A stretch of DNA of 64,000 nt from Nevskia sp. GTDB lineage: Bacteria; Pseudomonadota; Gammaproteobacteria; Nevskiales; Nevskiaceae. The notes beneath the pieces are model-generated. The model saw only the letters and a list, made by a program, of their open reading frames with translations. It was not told the DNA's origin and made no database searches. The first letter of the stretch is position 1. Each line of letters begins with the position of its first letter. The position numbers were made by a program, and so were the translations under genes. The stretch spans positions 62,001-126,000 of the forward strand of contig JALNYU010000010.1 in the NCBI GenBank assembly GCA_023229645.1, read 5' to 3'. Shown here piece by piece: positions 1-7,423 of this stretch.

Positions 1-156
1 CTGCAGCCGCACCTGATTCGGTGATGCGTCGCAGGCTGGCGCGTCCTGCGCGTCCTGCGCGGCTGCGCTATGGCTGGCGATCGCCAACGCTGTGGCGAAC
101 ACCGTCGCCCTTACACGGGGTTCGCACCGGAGCCCGCTTCGCTGTAATCTGCGCAT
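1..156 (-). CDS. partial exported protein, runs off left edge
   Basis: An open frame starts at ATG 156 and reads leftward without a stop to base 1 (52 codons). Its N-terminus has Arg residues followed by a hydrophobic stretch (VFATALAIAS) and an Ala-rich cleavage-like region ending AAAQ, which suggests a signal peptide. It is divergent from lptF with only 18 bases between the starts. I do not recognise the family, and the short visible length means it could be spurious. Confidence 0.35.
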   Translation of the reverse strand, partial: MRRLQRSGLRCEPRVRATVFATALAIASHSAAAQDAQDAPACDASPNQVRLQ

Positions 157-174
157 CACTTTTTATCATCCCGT

Positions 175-1434
175 ATGGCCAAGTCCAACGAATCCCCGAA
201 CCCGGTCGCCCACGTGTGGCGTTGGCCGCAAACGCTAGACCGCTATCTGCTGCGCCAGCTACTGCCGGCGCTGTCGATGTCGCTCGGAACCGTGTTGGTG
301 GCGCTGCTGCTGGAGCGGTTGCTGCGCCTGTTCGATATTTTGGCGCAGAACAACCAGGCATTACCTGCGGTGGTGCAGTTGGTGCTGGACTTGGTGCCGC
401 ATTATCTCGGATTAGCCTTGCCAGCGGCGTTTTTTGTCGCGCTGTTTATCGTCATCGCGCGGCTTGGTGACGATAACGAGCTCGACGCCTACCTCGCGGG
501 CGGCCGTTCGATCGCGCGGCTGACGCTGCCGTTTATTTTCGTTGCGGTGGCATTATCGGTGCTCAGCGCTGGTTTATTCGGCTACGTGCAGCCCTACGCC
601 CGCTACGAATTCCGCGCCGTGATGTACTCGGCGCTGAACGCCGGCTGGGACGCCCGCTTGCAAGCCGGTACGTTTGCCAACGCCGGCCGCGGTTACACAA
701 TGACCTCAGACGCCGTTGACGCCACTGGCCGGCAATTACAGCGCGTGTTTATCCGCCGCGTTGTCGGAGGGCACGAAGAATTGACCACCGGCAACAGCGG
801 CACGCTGACGCCGACTAACGGCGGTAAGCGCTTGTTGCTGCAATTGACCCATGGCCAGCAGCTGCGCGATCAAGCCGATGGCCGCTTCGATGCCGTCGAT
901 TTCGAGACCTTGAACAGTAACTCGGCGTTCACGCCGGACGCGCCGCCATTCCGCGACCGCGGCGGCAACGAGCGCGAGCTGACTTTTGGCGAGCTTTGGC
1001 AGGGTGGTCTGCCCGGAACACCGATGCCGCTGCCGCCAGCCAAGCTCCAAGGCGAACTGCAGGGGCGGATTGCGCGCACGTTGTCGCTACCGCTGCTGCC
1101 GTTGCTCGCGGTGCCGCTGGGTATGTCGGCGAAGCGCGGCAAACGAACGGCAAGTTTAATCGTCGCTGCGGTGATGCTGCTGCTGTTCCATCACAGCTTG
1201 CAACTCGGCCAGAGCTTGGCGCAGTCCGGAAAAGTACCGGCGGTGCTCGGCGTCTGGACGCCGTGGTTGTTGTTTGCGCTGTTCTGCGTCTGGCTGTTTA
1301 GCCAGAGCTTGGCTCGTCCAGGCGATAACCCGGTAACGCGGATGGTGTTCCGGATTGAAGGCGTGACCAGCCAGATCAGCAGCCTGTTCCGCCGCAAGAC
1401 GCCGGCGCCGGGGCAGGGCGGGGCGAAGCAATGA
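175..1434 (+). CDS. lptF: LPS export ABC transporter permease LptF
   Basis: 419-residue inner-membrane permease of the YjgP/YjgQ family. With LptG it forms the transmembrane part of the LptB2FG ATPase that extracts lipopolysaccharide from the inner membrane and passes it to LptC. The N-terminus (LDRYLLRQLLPAL) and the clustered hydrophobic segments at roughly residues 25-130 and 305-385, flanking a soluble periplasmic domain, are typical. The stop overlaps the lptG start (ATGA), so the two are translationally coupled. No strong ribosome site precedes ATG 175, so the exact start is less certain than the identity. Confidence 0.93.
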   Translation: MAKSNESPNPVAHVWRWPQTLDRYLLRQLLPALSMSLGTVLVALLLERLLRLFDILAQNNQALPAVVQLVLDLVPHYLGLALPAAFFVALFIVIARLGDDNELDAYLAGGRSIARLTLPFIFVAVALSVLSAGLFGYVQPYARYEFRAVMYSALNAGWDARLQAGTFANAGRGYTMTSDAVDATGRQLQRVFIRRVVGGHEELTTGNSGTLTPTNGGKRLLLQLTHGQQLRDQADGRFDAVDFETLNSNSAFTPDAPPFRDRGGNERELTFGELWQGGLPGTPMPLPPAKLQGELQGRIARTLSLPLLPLLAVPLGMSAKRGKRTASLIVAAVMLLLFHHSLQLGQSLAQSGKVPAVLGVWTPWLLFALFCVWLFSQSLARPGDNPVTRMVFRIEGVTSQISSLFRRKTPAPGQGGAKQ

Positions 1435-2507
1435 TGACCGGCCCGCTCGCAGCCTACCTGCGTGGCCTGCTGGCATGGCGCACGGTGGCGGTGTTGTGCG
1501 CGCTCGGCGGCTTATTGCAGGTATTGGAATTGCTCGATACCGCAACCGACATCATGAGCCGCGGCCAAGGCCTCAGCGGCATTATTCGTTATACGTTGAT
1601 GCGTTCGCCAACGGTGCTGCTGTCCGCGCTGCCGCTATCGGCCTTGCTCGGCGCGGTATTCGCGTTTTCGGCGCTGGCGAAGCAGAACGAAGTGGTGGCG
1701 CTGCGTGCGGCGGGCGTGCCGTTCCGGCGGGTGGTCGTCGTGATCTTGCCAACGGTAATCATCACCGCTTTAAGCTATGCCGCGCTCGCTGAGTTTGTCG
1801 TCCCGCGCAGTCAGCAGGCGCTGACCGCGTGGTGGGCGTCGCTGCCGCCGCCGGCCGACGCCGATCCCGATACGCAACTGCTGTGGTTCCGTACCGAAGG
1901 CGCGGTTGTCGGTGTTGAACACGTGTTCCCTGACGGCCGCCGTCTCGATGGCGTGCATATTTATCAGCGTGACGATGATGGCCAGCTGCGGGGCCGCATC
2001 ATCGCCACGAACGCGATTTATCAGCTCAACCACTGGACGCTGCTGCACGCCGTCGTTACCGATTTTACCCGCGGCCGTATCGAAGACCCGCAGGTGAAGT
2101 TGGACTGGCAAACACCACTAAAACCGGCCGATTTGATGCGGCTTTCGGCGGCCGAGCCCTACGTGTCGGGCGGGCTGGCGGCGAAGGTGCTGTCTGGCGC
2201 GCAGTCCGGCATCAAAACCCCGGCGTTTTATCGCACCCGCATCCAGCGCGCGTTCGCTGATCCGGTATCGATCTTGGTCATGCTGCTGCTGGCAACACCC
2301 GTTGCGGTGGCGTTGTCGCGCGGCGGCCAACGCGGCTCGCCGGTGCTATTGGCGCTGGTCTGCGGCCTGTTGTTCTTGCTGCTGAACGGCTTGTTCTCGG
2401 CGCTGGGTGAAGCCAGCTTGCTCGCGCCGCCAATCGCGGCCTGGGCGGCACCGCTGCTGTTTCTCGCGCTCGGCAGCCGGTTTTTATTCCGGCTGGATCG
2501 ACTCTGA
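1431..2507 (+). CDS. lptG: LPS export ABC transporter permease LptG
   Basis: 358-residue partner of LptF in the LptB2FG lipopolysaccharide extraction complex. It has the same architecture: an N-terminal membrane region, a periplasmic beta-jellyroll-like middle (about residues 120-260) and C-terminal membrane helices. The N-terminal signature (YLRGLLAWRTVAVLCALGG) and the cytoplasmic-loop motif around KQNEVVALRAAGVP match the family. The start overlaps the end of lptF by four bases; ATG 1434 is an alternative one codon later. Confidence 0.92.
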   Translation: MMTGPLAAYLRGLLAWRTVAVLCALGGLLQVLELLDTATDIMSRGQGLSGIIRYTLMRSPTVLLSALPLSALLGAVFAFSALAKQNEVVALRAAGVPFRRVVVVILPTVIITALSYAALAEFVVPRSQQALTAWWASLPPPADADPDTQLLWFRTEGAVVGVEHVFPDGRRLDGVHIYQRDDDGQLRGRIIATNAIYQLNHWTLLHAVVTDFTRGRIEDPQVKLDWQTPLKPADLMRLSAAEPYVSGGLAAKVLSGAQSGIKTPAFYRTRIQRAFADPVSILVMLLLATPVAVALSRGGQRGSPVLLALVCGLLFLLLNGLFSALGEASLLAPPIAAWAAPLLFLALGSRFLFRLDRL

Positions 2508-2541
2508 ATTCCTCAAACTTGGGCCGCTTAGGGGCCGATCA

Positions 2542-3696
2542 ATGAACGAAACACGCTCAAATGGGCTGGCGCCGGAAATCCTGCCGGTCGACTCTCCGGC
2601 GCTGATGCTGCGCTTTATCCGTTTGCCGACGCGGCTGCACGCGAACGATCCAAACTGGATTACGCCGTTAGAGATGGAGCGGCAGGAGGCGTTTTCGGCG
2701 ACGAAAAACCCGCTGTTCCAACACACCGAAGTGCAGTTCTGGCTGGCGGTGCGCGCTGGCCGCGACGTCGGCCGGATTAGCGCCCAAGTGCTGCGTGATC
2801 CGGCACAGCGGAACGGCAACGGCCGCTTTGGTTTGATCGCAGCCGAAGACGATCCTGCGGTATTCGGCGCCTTGTTTGAAACCGCTGAAGCCTGGCTGCG
2901 CCAGCGCGGCGTGCATGAAGTTCTCGGCCCGTTAAATCTATCGACCAACGAAGAAACCGGCCTACTGATCAAGGGTTTCGATACCCCGCCGATGCTGCTG
3001 ATGGGCCACGATCTACCCTACGTCGGCCCGCGCCTCGAAGCGCTCGGTTACAGCAAAGCCAAAGACGTGTTCGCGTATTTGAGCGACATCACCAAGCCAC
3101 TGCCGAAATCCATCGATACGCTGCTGCGCCGGGACCTGCCGAAGGGCTACAAACTGCGGCCGTTGAACTTCAAGCAATACGAACGCGATATCGAATCGAT
3201 CACCGCGATATTCAACGACGCTTGGTCCGGCAATTGGCAGTTTGAGCCGCTAACGCAGGCCGATACCGCGCATATGGCAAAGGCGATGAAGCCGATTCTG
3301 AACGAGCGCTTGGTCTGGTTTGTCGATGTCAACGGCGAACCAGCCGGTTTCGGCGTTTGCCTGCCGAATATCAACGAAGCGTTGACCGGCTTAAACGGCA
3401 AGCTGCTGCCGTTCGGCTGGGCCAAGCTGCTGTGGCGCTTGAAAGTCTCCGGCGTGCGCACGGCGCGCGTGCCGTTGATGGGCGTGAAGCGCGAATTTGC
3501 TCACGGTTTCGGTGGCGCGTTACTGCCGTTTTTGATCATCGACGCGATGCGCAACGAAGCGCTGAAGATCGGCTATCGCAGCGTTGAATTGTCTTGGATT
3601 TTGGAAGACAACCTGCCGATGAATCGAATCAACCAAAGCCTCGGTTCCATCGCCTACAAAACCTACCGCGTCTACGGCAAGACGCTGGCGCCGTGA
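2542..3696 (+). CDS. GNAT-like acyltransferase domain protein (YghO-like)
   Basis: 384 residues. The protein resembles the widespread uncharacterised GNAT-fold proteins typified by E. coli YghO: an N-terminal half with PNWITPLEMER and NPLFQHTEVQFWLA, and a C-terminal acetyltransferase-like region with ELSWILEDNLPMN. The frame stays open further upstream into lptG, but ATG 2542 lies 34 bases after the lptG stop and fits the family N-terminus. The stop overlaps the GTG start of the next gene, so the two are probably co-transcribed. Substrate unknown. Confidence 0.75.
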   Translation: MNETRSNGLAPEILPVDSPALMLRFIRLPTRLHANDPNWITPLEMERQEAFSATKNPLFQHTEVQFWLAVRAGRDVGRISAQVLRDPAQRNGNGRFGLIAAEDDPAVFGALFETAEAWLRQRGVHEVLGPLNLSTNEETGLLIKGFDTPPMLLMGHDLPYVGPRLEALGYSKAKDVFAYLSDITKPLPKSIDTLLRRDLPKGYKLRPLNFKQYERDIESITAIFNDAWSGNWQFEPLTQADTAHMAKAMKPILNERLVWFVDVNGEPAGFGVCLPNINEALTGLNGKLLPFGWAKLLWRLKVSGVRTARVPLMGVKREFAHGFGGALLPFLIIDAMRNEALKIGYRSVELSWILEDNLPMNRINQSLGSIAYKTYRVYGKTLAP

Positions 3697-4475
3697 CCGG
3701 TCTGACGGCGCTGGTGCTGGCCGGCTCACGCGGGCCGGACGACCCGATGACACTAGCCTCCGGCGCCCGCCACAAGGCGCTGATACCGGTCGGCGGTACG
3801 CCGATGCTGCTGCGCGTGATCCGCGCACTCGCCACCACGCCAGAGATTGGCCGCATCGTCGTCTGTATCGAAATTCCGGAATTGATCCCAACGTTACCGG
3901 GCTTGGCGGAAGCCGCAGGTGACACACCGGTTATCGCGTTCCCCGCTGCAGGTAGCCCCGCGCGCAGCGTTGCCGCCGCGCTCGCCGCGTTCGGTACGCC
4001 GTTATTAGTGACAACCGCCGATCACGCGCTATTGCAACCCGAATGGCTGCGTTATTTCATCGCCCACGTCCCGAAAGCGGCAGACGCCGCCGTTGCCCTG
4101 GCGCGCTCAGACGTAGTGCTCAGCGCCACACCTGATACCCAGCGCACGTTTCTGCGCTTTCGCGGCGCCGCTTATTCCGGCTGCAATCTGTTCTATTTCG
4201 CAACGCCGGCGGCGTCACAATTGGCAACGCTGTGGCAGCGCATCGAAACCCTGCGCAAACAGCCGCTGAAAATGATCGGCCTGCTGGGCTATGGCTACGC
4301 GCTGCGTTATCGCTTCGGCTGGCTCAAACTCGCGGATGCACTGCAGCGGCTCGGTCAACTGGCCGGAGGTACAACTGCGGCAGTGGTCGAAATGCCGTTC
4401 GGCCGGGCGGCGATCGATGTTGATAAGCCGGCGGATTTAGCATTGGTTGAGCGCCTGCTGCGAGAGCAGAGCTGA
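3693..4475 (+). CDS. MobA-like NTP transferase (nucleotidyltransferase family protein)
   Basis: 260 residues starting at GTG 3693, which overlaps the preceding TGA (GTGA). The N-terminus LTALVLAGSRG, followed by KALIPVGGTPML, is the nucleotide-binding signature of the MobA/IspD-like NTP-transferase fold, and TTADHALL supplies the metal-binding acidic residue region. Such proteins transfer a nucleotidyl group to an acceptor. The acceptor here is unknown; the coupling to the GNAT-like gene suggests a joint pathway, perhaps lipid or polar head-group modification, but that is inference. Confidence 0.75.
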   Translation: MTGLTALVLAGSRGPDDPMTLASGARHKALIPVGGTPMLLRVIRALATTPEIGRIVVCIEIPELIPTLPGLAEAAGDTPVIAFPAAGSPARSVAAALAAFGTPLLVTTADHALLQPEWLRYFIAHVPKAADAAVALARSDVVLSATPDTQRTFLRFRGAAYSGCNLFYFATPAASQLATLWQRIETLRKQPLKMIGLLGYGYALRYRFGWLKLADALQRLGQLAGGTTAAVVEMPFGRAAIDVDKPADLALVERLLREQS

Positions 4476-4782
4476 CCGATACCCAGATTTTGCAGAAGCA
4501 TCTCTCGGGAAGCGTACAAGCTATTCGGGGGCTTTGTCGCACCCGCAGTCAGTAGAGGTGAGTAGCGATGCCCACCCGATACGAATTTGCTAAATCTACA
4601 AACCCAACGCGCTCTTTGTTTCATCGGTAAAGGTTTCGTAGCGACGCCGAATCGGCTGATGGCGGCGTGCTCCGAAGTGCAATCATAGGGCTGGGACGGC
4701 TGCTGCAATGGCGTAGTCCAGGTTGCCCGCTGTGCCTCAACGCGCCAAAATGCAACCGTTTGGGTTGCGTTGAGAGCTTGCC
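4476..4782. other. intergenic region, possible IS debris
   Basis: No convincing gene. The stretch from about 4528 (GGGGGCTTTGTCGCACCC) resembles the outer end of IS5-type elements and is followed by a 20-codon frame at 4568, so this may be insertion-sequence debris; the resemblance is weak. The 3' end holds the inverted repeats in front of the antitoxin gene. Confidence 0.3.
4736..4774. promoter_or_regulatory. nested inverted repeats, candidate antitoxin operator
   Basis: Perfect outer arms CTCAACGC (4736-4743) and GCGTTGAG (4767-4774) enclose a perfect inner repeat GCAACC (4752-4757) / GGTTGC (4763-4768). The structure ends eight bases before the antitoxin ATG. Ribbon-helix-helix antitoxins normally autoregulate at palindromes in this position, so this is the best operator candidate. 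A small attC-like structure is an alternative. Confidence 0.5.
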
Positions 4783-5028
4783 ATGCCGACCTCCCTGACC
4801 CTGAAGAACATTCCTGACGCCGTGTACGAGCGGCTGAAGGCCGCTGCTGAATTGCACCGCCGTAGCTTGGACAGTGAGGCCATTGTGTGCCTTGAGTCCG
4901 TGTTGCTGCCCAACCGAGTAGCGCCGAGTGATCGGCTGGCGCGTGCGCGGGAATTGCGGGCTAGTTTGCCGCCAATGCAGCTCACCGCCAAGGACATCAA
5001 CGCGGCCAAGCGAGCAGGGCGCAAGTGA
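4783..5028 (+). CDS. FitA/VapB-type ribbon-helix-helix antitoxin
   Basis: 81 residues. The N-terminal MPTSLTLKNIPDAVYERLK followed by RRSLDSEA is the classic Arc/MetJ-type ribbon-helix-helix of FitA-like antitoxins (DNA binding, about residues 1-45). The C-terminal tail would wrap the toxin active site. It overlaps the toxin gene by four bases (GTGA), the normal coupled arrangement of a type II toxin-antitoxin module. Nested palindromes just upstream fit autoregulation. Confidence 0.88.
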   Translation: MPTSLTLKNIPDAVYERLKAAAELHRRSLDSEAIVCLESVLLPNRVAPSDRLARARELRASLPPMQLTAKDINAAKRAGRK

Positions 5029-5417
5029 TTGTTGTTGAAAGCAATACCGTGGCGTACCTGTACCTGTCTGGCAAGTTCACTGCCGCTGCTGAAGCCTTGT
5101 TGCAGCGAGAGCCTGAGTGGACTGCGCCATCGTTGTGGCGCAGTGAGTTCCGCAACATCTTGGCGGGCTACGTGCGTCGCAACATGCTGACCTTCGAACA
5201 AGCTTGCAGCCTTCAGGCCGAGGCTGAATCCTTGCTGCAGGGATTCGAGTTCGAAGTACATTCGCGCGAAGTGATGGAATTGGTGCGAGACAGCGAGTGT
5301 TCGGCCTATGACTGCGAATTCGTCGCGTTGGCTGAACGTTTGGGCGCCAAATTGGTGACGATGGACAAGAAGGTGCTCAAAGCGTTCCCGAAGCGTGCCA
5401 TTTCCCTTGTGGCTTAA
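5025..5417 (+). CDS. PIN-domain toxin, VapC/FitB family
   Basis: 130 residues starting at GTG 5025 inside the antitoxin stop. PIN-fold ribonuclease: acidic residues occur near the N-terminus (VESN, Glu where Asp is usual), in LWRSEFRNIL, and in the AYDCEFVALAERL and TMDKK segments. VapC-type toxins cleave tRNA or rRNA and are held inactive by the partner antitoxin. The Asp-to-Glu change at the first catalytic position keeps the charge. The stop codon lies inside the attC-like sequence that marks the left border of the minus-strand cassette array. Confidence 0.87.
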   Translation: MIVVESNTVAYLYLSGKFTAAAEALLQREPEWTAPSLWRSEFRNILAGYVRRNMLTFEQACSLQAEAESLLQGFEFEVHSREVMELVRDSECSAYDCEFVALAERLGAKLVTMDKKVLKAFPKRAISLVA

Positions 5418-5470
5418 CGGTTGAGCTGAGCGGCGGCCCGTATGGGCCGTCCGCTCAAACGACTTGTCAC
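5412..5470 (-). other. attC-like recombination site A, left end of cassette array
   Basis: Read on the minus strand this ends in GTTAAGC (5418-5412), matching the core site GTTRRRY. A long imperfect palindrome precedes it: GAGCGG..GGCCC / GGGCC..CCGCTC around a GTAT loop. The outer left core box is degenerate. It immediately follows the acetyltransferase gene on that strand, as expected for a cassette attC. An intrinsic hairpin between convergent genes is the alternative reading. Confidence 0.55.
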
Positions 5471-5907
5471 GCCGCCCCTGATCTATGCCACTCCCACACC
5501 TGACCATCCGTTGGTTGGATTACCGAACCGGAAAACTTAAAGCCTAGTTTTTCAAGGATATGGGTTGATACATTCTTCTCTGGCAGCGTCTGAGCCTTGA
5601 TCATCACCACGCCATATTGTTTGGCTAGATCGATCAGACTTTGCGCCATTAAGGTCGCAACTCCCCGCCCCTCGTGTTCCGGGAATGTGAAATAGGCAAT
5701 TTCTACCTCTCCGAACTCAGGGAGCGCTTTGAATGCACAGGTTCCAATAAACACACCCTGCTCCTCACCTAAATAGCCAGCCCAGGGCAACATTGGTATC
5801 CCGTTGGGGTACATGGCGATGGTTGACACGCACAAGTCTTTCAAAAAATCGGAGCTCTGGATTTCCTGCCTAGACGTAAGCTCCTGAGTGATTGCCACAA
5901 GATTCAT
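5467..5907 (-). CDS. GNAT family N-acetyltransferase (cassette gene)
   Basis: 146 residues. The central region VEIAYFTFPEHEGRG contains the pyrophosphate-binding motif A (Q/R-x-x-G-x-G/A type: HEGRGVA), and EKNVSTHILEKLGFK is motif B, typical of RimJ-like acetyltransferases that move acetyl from acetyl-CoA to an amine. Substrate unknown. It lies between attC-like sites at 6002-6070 and 5412-5470 in the same orientation, so it looks like a single-gene integron cassette. Its coding sequence is visibly more AT-rich than the core genes. Confidence 0.82.
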   Translation of the reverse strand: MNLVAITQELTSRQEIQSSDFLKDLCVSTIAMYPNGIPMLPWAGYLGEEQGVFIGTCAFKALPEFGEVEIAYFTFPEHEGRGVATLMAQSLIDLAKQYGVVMIKAQTLPEKNVSTHILEKLGFKFSGSVIQPTDGQVWEWHRSGAA

Positions 5908-6001
5908 TTATATACCTTTCAATTTTTCTATGCACATGGACGTTCATTTCAGTCAATTGATCGGCTTTCATAGGCTTATCCTCAATGGTTGATTGTTTGC
6001 G

Positions 6002-6070
6002 GCATAACGTGGAGGTCACCGGCGCTGCGCGGAATTATCGCGCAGCGTTTGGTGGACCGCAGGGTTATAC
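6002..6070 (-). other. attC site B (textbook integron recombination site)
   Basis: On the minus strand the 69-bp site runs from GTATAAC to GTTATGC. The inner boxes GCGGTCCACC and GGTGACCTCC pair except for one unpaired base, the extrahelical base that orients attC recombination, and the centre is a GC-rich stem GCTGCGCG/CGCGCAGC. It sits between the stop of the exported-protein gene (6095) and the acetyltransferase start (5907), exactly where a cassette attC belongs. Confidence 0.85.
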
Positions 6071-6094
6071 GTCTTGGGATATTCATGGGAATAA

Positions 6095-6559
6095 CTACTT
6101 CACCTTTGGTAGCGGACCTGCGCCGTTAAGCGTCCCATGGTAGGCGCAGTAACCCTTGGCTGGTCCACACCCCTCTCCGGCCTGAACAATTCTTGCGCCA
6201 TCGCGGTCGAAAGCGATCTGCAATCTACATATATTGCTGTCCCATGATCGAGCGCTTGCTTCAAGCGTGTGGCCCTTCCAGCGGCCGACACCATAAAAGT
6301 GGCATCGGTCGGCGTTTTGAAATATCAACGTGACCCCAACGTAAGCAATAACCTGGGTTTTACGTTGGATTGCTATCGTGTCATAGGCAAAACCATCACA
6401 TTGGTTCACCTGCGAACCAGAGTCGTCTACTGCAAAGAAGCAAATCGGAACCTTCTTCTTGTAGAGGCCCAATATCGAATCAGGTATCGCCTCAGCGAAG
6501 AGAGACCCTGAGTAGATAGAACAGGTAAATAGCACTAACAGTGCGGCGAAATGCTTCAT
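6095..6559 (-). CDS. exported hypothetical protein (cassette gene)
   Basis: 154 residues from ATG 6559; the frame is open 20 codons further up, but MKHFAALLVLFTCSIYSGSL gives a clear signal peptide with cleavage near LFAEA. The mature part has five cysteines (ICFF, NQCDG, DRCHF, NICRL, GCGP..YCAY region) that could form disulfides in the periplasm. I do not recognise the family. It is followed 25 bases later by attC site B, and its 5' flank carries a sequence shared with the start of the exported gene at 12132. Confidence 0.65.
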   Translation of the reverse strand: MKHFAALLVLFTCSIYSGSLFAEAIPDSILGLYKKKVPICFFAVDDSGSQVNQCDGFAYDTIAIQRKTQVIAYVGVTLIFQNADRCHFYGVGRWKGHTLEASARSWDSNICRLQIAFDRDGARIVQAGEGCGPAKGYCAYHGTLNGAGPLPKVK

Positions 6560-6567
6560 GTCAGTAC

Positions 6568-6621
6568 GGCTAATGAGTCTGTAGAAAATGCCCGCCAGCG
6601 CTTTCACCAAAACGCGCAAAA
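6568..6621 (-). repeat. 54-bp sequence shared with 12167-12220, possible attC right half
   Basis: A gap-free comparison with 12167-12220 gives 41 identical bases of 54, sharing the block GCCGCCAG.GCT.TCAC.AAAA.GCGCAAA in plus orientation (first G is C here). Both copies lie just upstream of minus-strand genes for exported proteins and end in a core-site-like heptamer (ATTAGCC here, GTTGGAC in the other). They look like right halves of related attC sites whose left halves were lost to insertion-sequence activity. Confidence 0.5.
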
Positions 6622-6753
6622 GCGTTGATCGGCTCTGACGACGCGTTGTTTGATTGGATTGCGATCATCTGACGATTCCATTGTGTGGCCGGCCTCGGCA
6701 GTGGCAGGGCCGTGTTGGACGATATCCTACCGGTTCTGTCTTTGCTAGGTGCT

Positions 6754-7040
6754 TCATGGCGCCTTGCCTTGCAGCTTTTGTACATTGTGTACCAAGGCAA
6801 ACAGCTTCCATTGTGCATCCACCTTGCGTCGGGTTCTGAGCGTGAAGCGGCGTAGGCGGTGATTGTGCAGATTGCCGAAGACCGGTTCGACGATGCCGAG
6901 GCGCCGGCTGTACAGTAATCGCCCTTCACGGCTGTCGATCCGGGCTTTCATCGCAATGGTTGGCTTGACCGGCTTTTTCGACATAGTCCGGCCAGCGAAG
7001 CGAGCGCAGGCTGAACCAATTGTGGGCCACCATGCCATGT
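6754..7040 (-). pseudogene. IS1182-type transposase, C-terminal remnant
   Basis: The last ~80 codons of a transposase survive, with KARIDSREGRLLYSRRLG, IVEPVFGNLHNHRLRRFTLR and QWKLFALVHNVQKL, a signature of the C-terminus of IS1182-group DDE transposases. No N-terminal part or upstream terminus is visible, so it is dead. The flanking DNA to about 6640 probably also belongs to the old element. It lies between the cassette gene at 7051 and a possible attC half at 6568, so it likely inserted near a recombination site and then decayed. Confidence 0.8.
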
Positions 7041-7050
7041 AATTTTGCAC

Positions 7051-7338
7051 TCACATGCCTCCGGTGTAGAAGAAGAGGTATGGAAACAGAGCCACCAATG
7101 AAAACACTTGGATTGCGCGTGCCAAGGCTTTTAGGCGATTGAACCAGAAACAGATAGCACTTAAAGCGACAGCAGTTGCAACGATTGAGGGAAGTACGAT
7201 GTAGAATCGGATTTGCCCGTCATTTGGATACCCTTGAACATTCTGCATGGCAACGCTTTGGATACCCTGATATCCCATAATAACGAACGATACCCAGATG
7301 GCCATCGCTATGATCGCTGTTATTGATATGCGTTTCAT
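7051..7338 (-). CDS. small membrane protein (cassette gene)
   Basis: 95 residues with three hydrophobic segments (about residues 5-24, 46-66 and 74-93), separated by short polar loops (QGIQSVAMQNVQGYPNDGQ; WFNRLKALARAIQ). No family recognised. The ATG is eleven bases after the core box of the degenerate attC-like site at 7349-7418, matching the usual spacing at the start of a cassette. Its 3' side is interrupted by the IS1182 remnant, so its own attC is not seen. Confidence 0.55.
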   Translation of the reverse strand: MKRISITAIIAMAIWVSFVIMGYQGIQSVAMQNVQGYPNDGQIRFYIVLPSIVATAVALSAICFWFNRLKALARAIQVFSLVALFPYLFFYTGGM

Positions 7339-7348
7339 GCGGCCCAGC

Positions 7349-7418
7349 GCCTAGCTTCATCAATAGCTTCGGCGGCGCGAAGTGGCGACAAAGGCGTCGG
7401 GTGGAAGCGCTGTTTAGT
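7349..7418 (-). other. degenerate attC-like site C
   Basis: Minus strand: from ACTAAAC to GCTAGGC, with partial pairing of GCTTC and GAAGC inside. It begins six bases after the stop of the interrupted zinc-finger gene and ends eleven bases before the next start, the spacing expected of a cassette junction. The pairing is imperfect, so this could be a decayed site or chance. Confidence 0.4.
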
Positions 7419-7423
7419 CATTG

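Noticed and set aside
4568..4630. 20-codon frame beginning MPTRYEFAKSTNPTRSLFHR as an IS transposase start
   Set aside because: Too short to assign to a family; kept only as a hint of IS debris.
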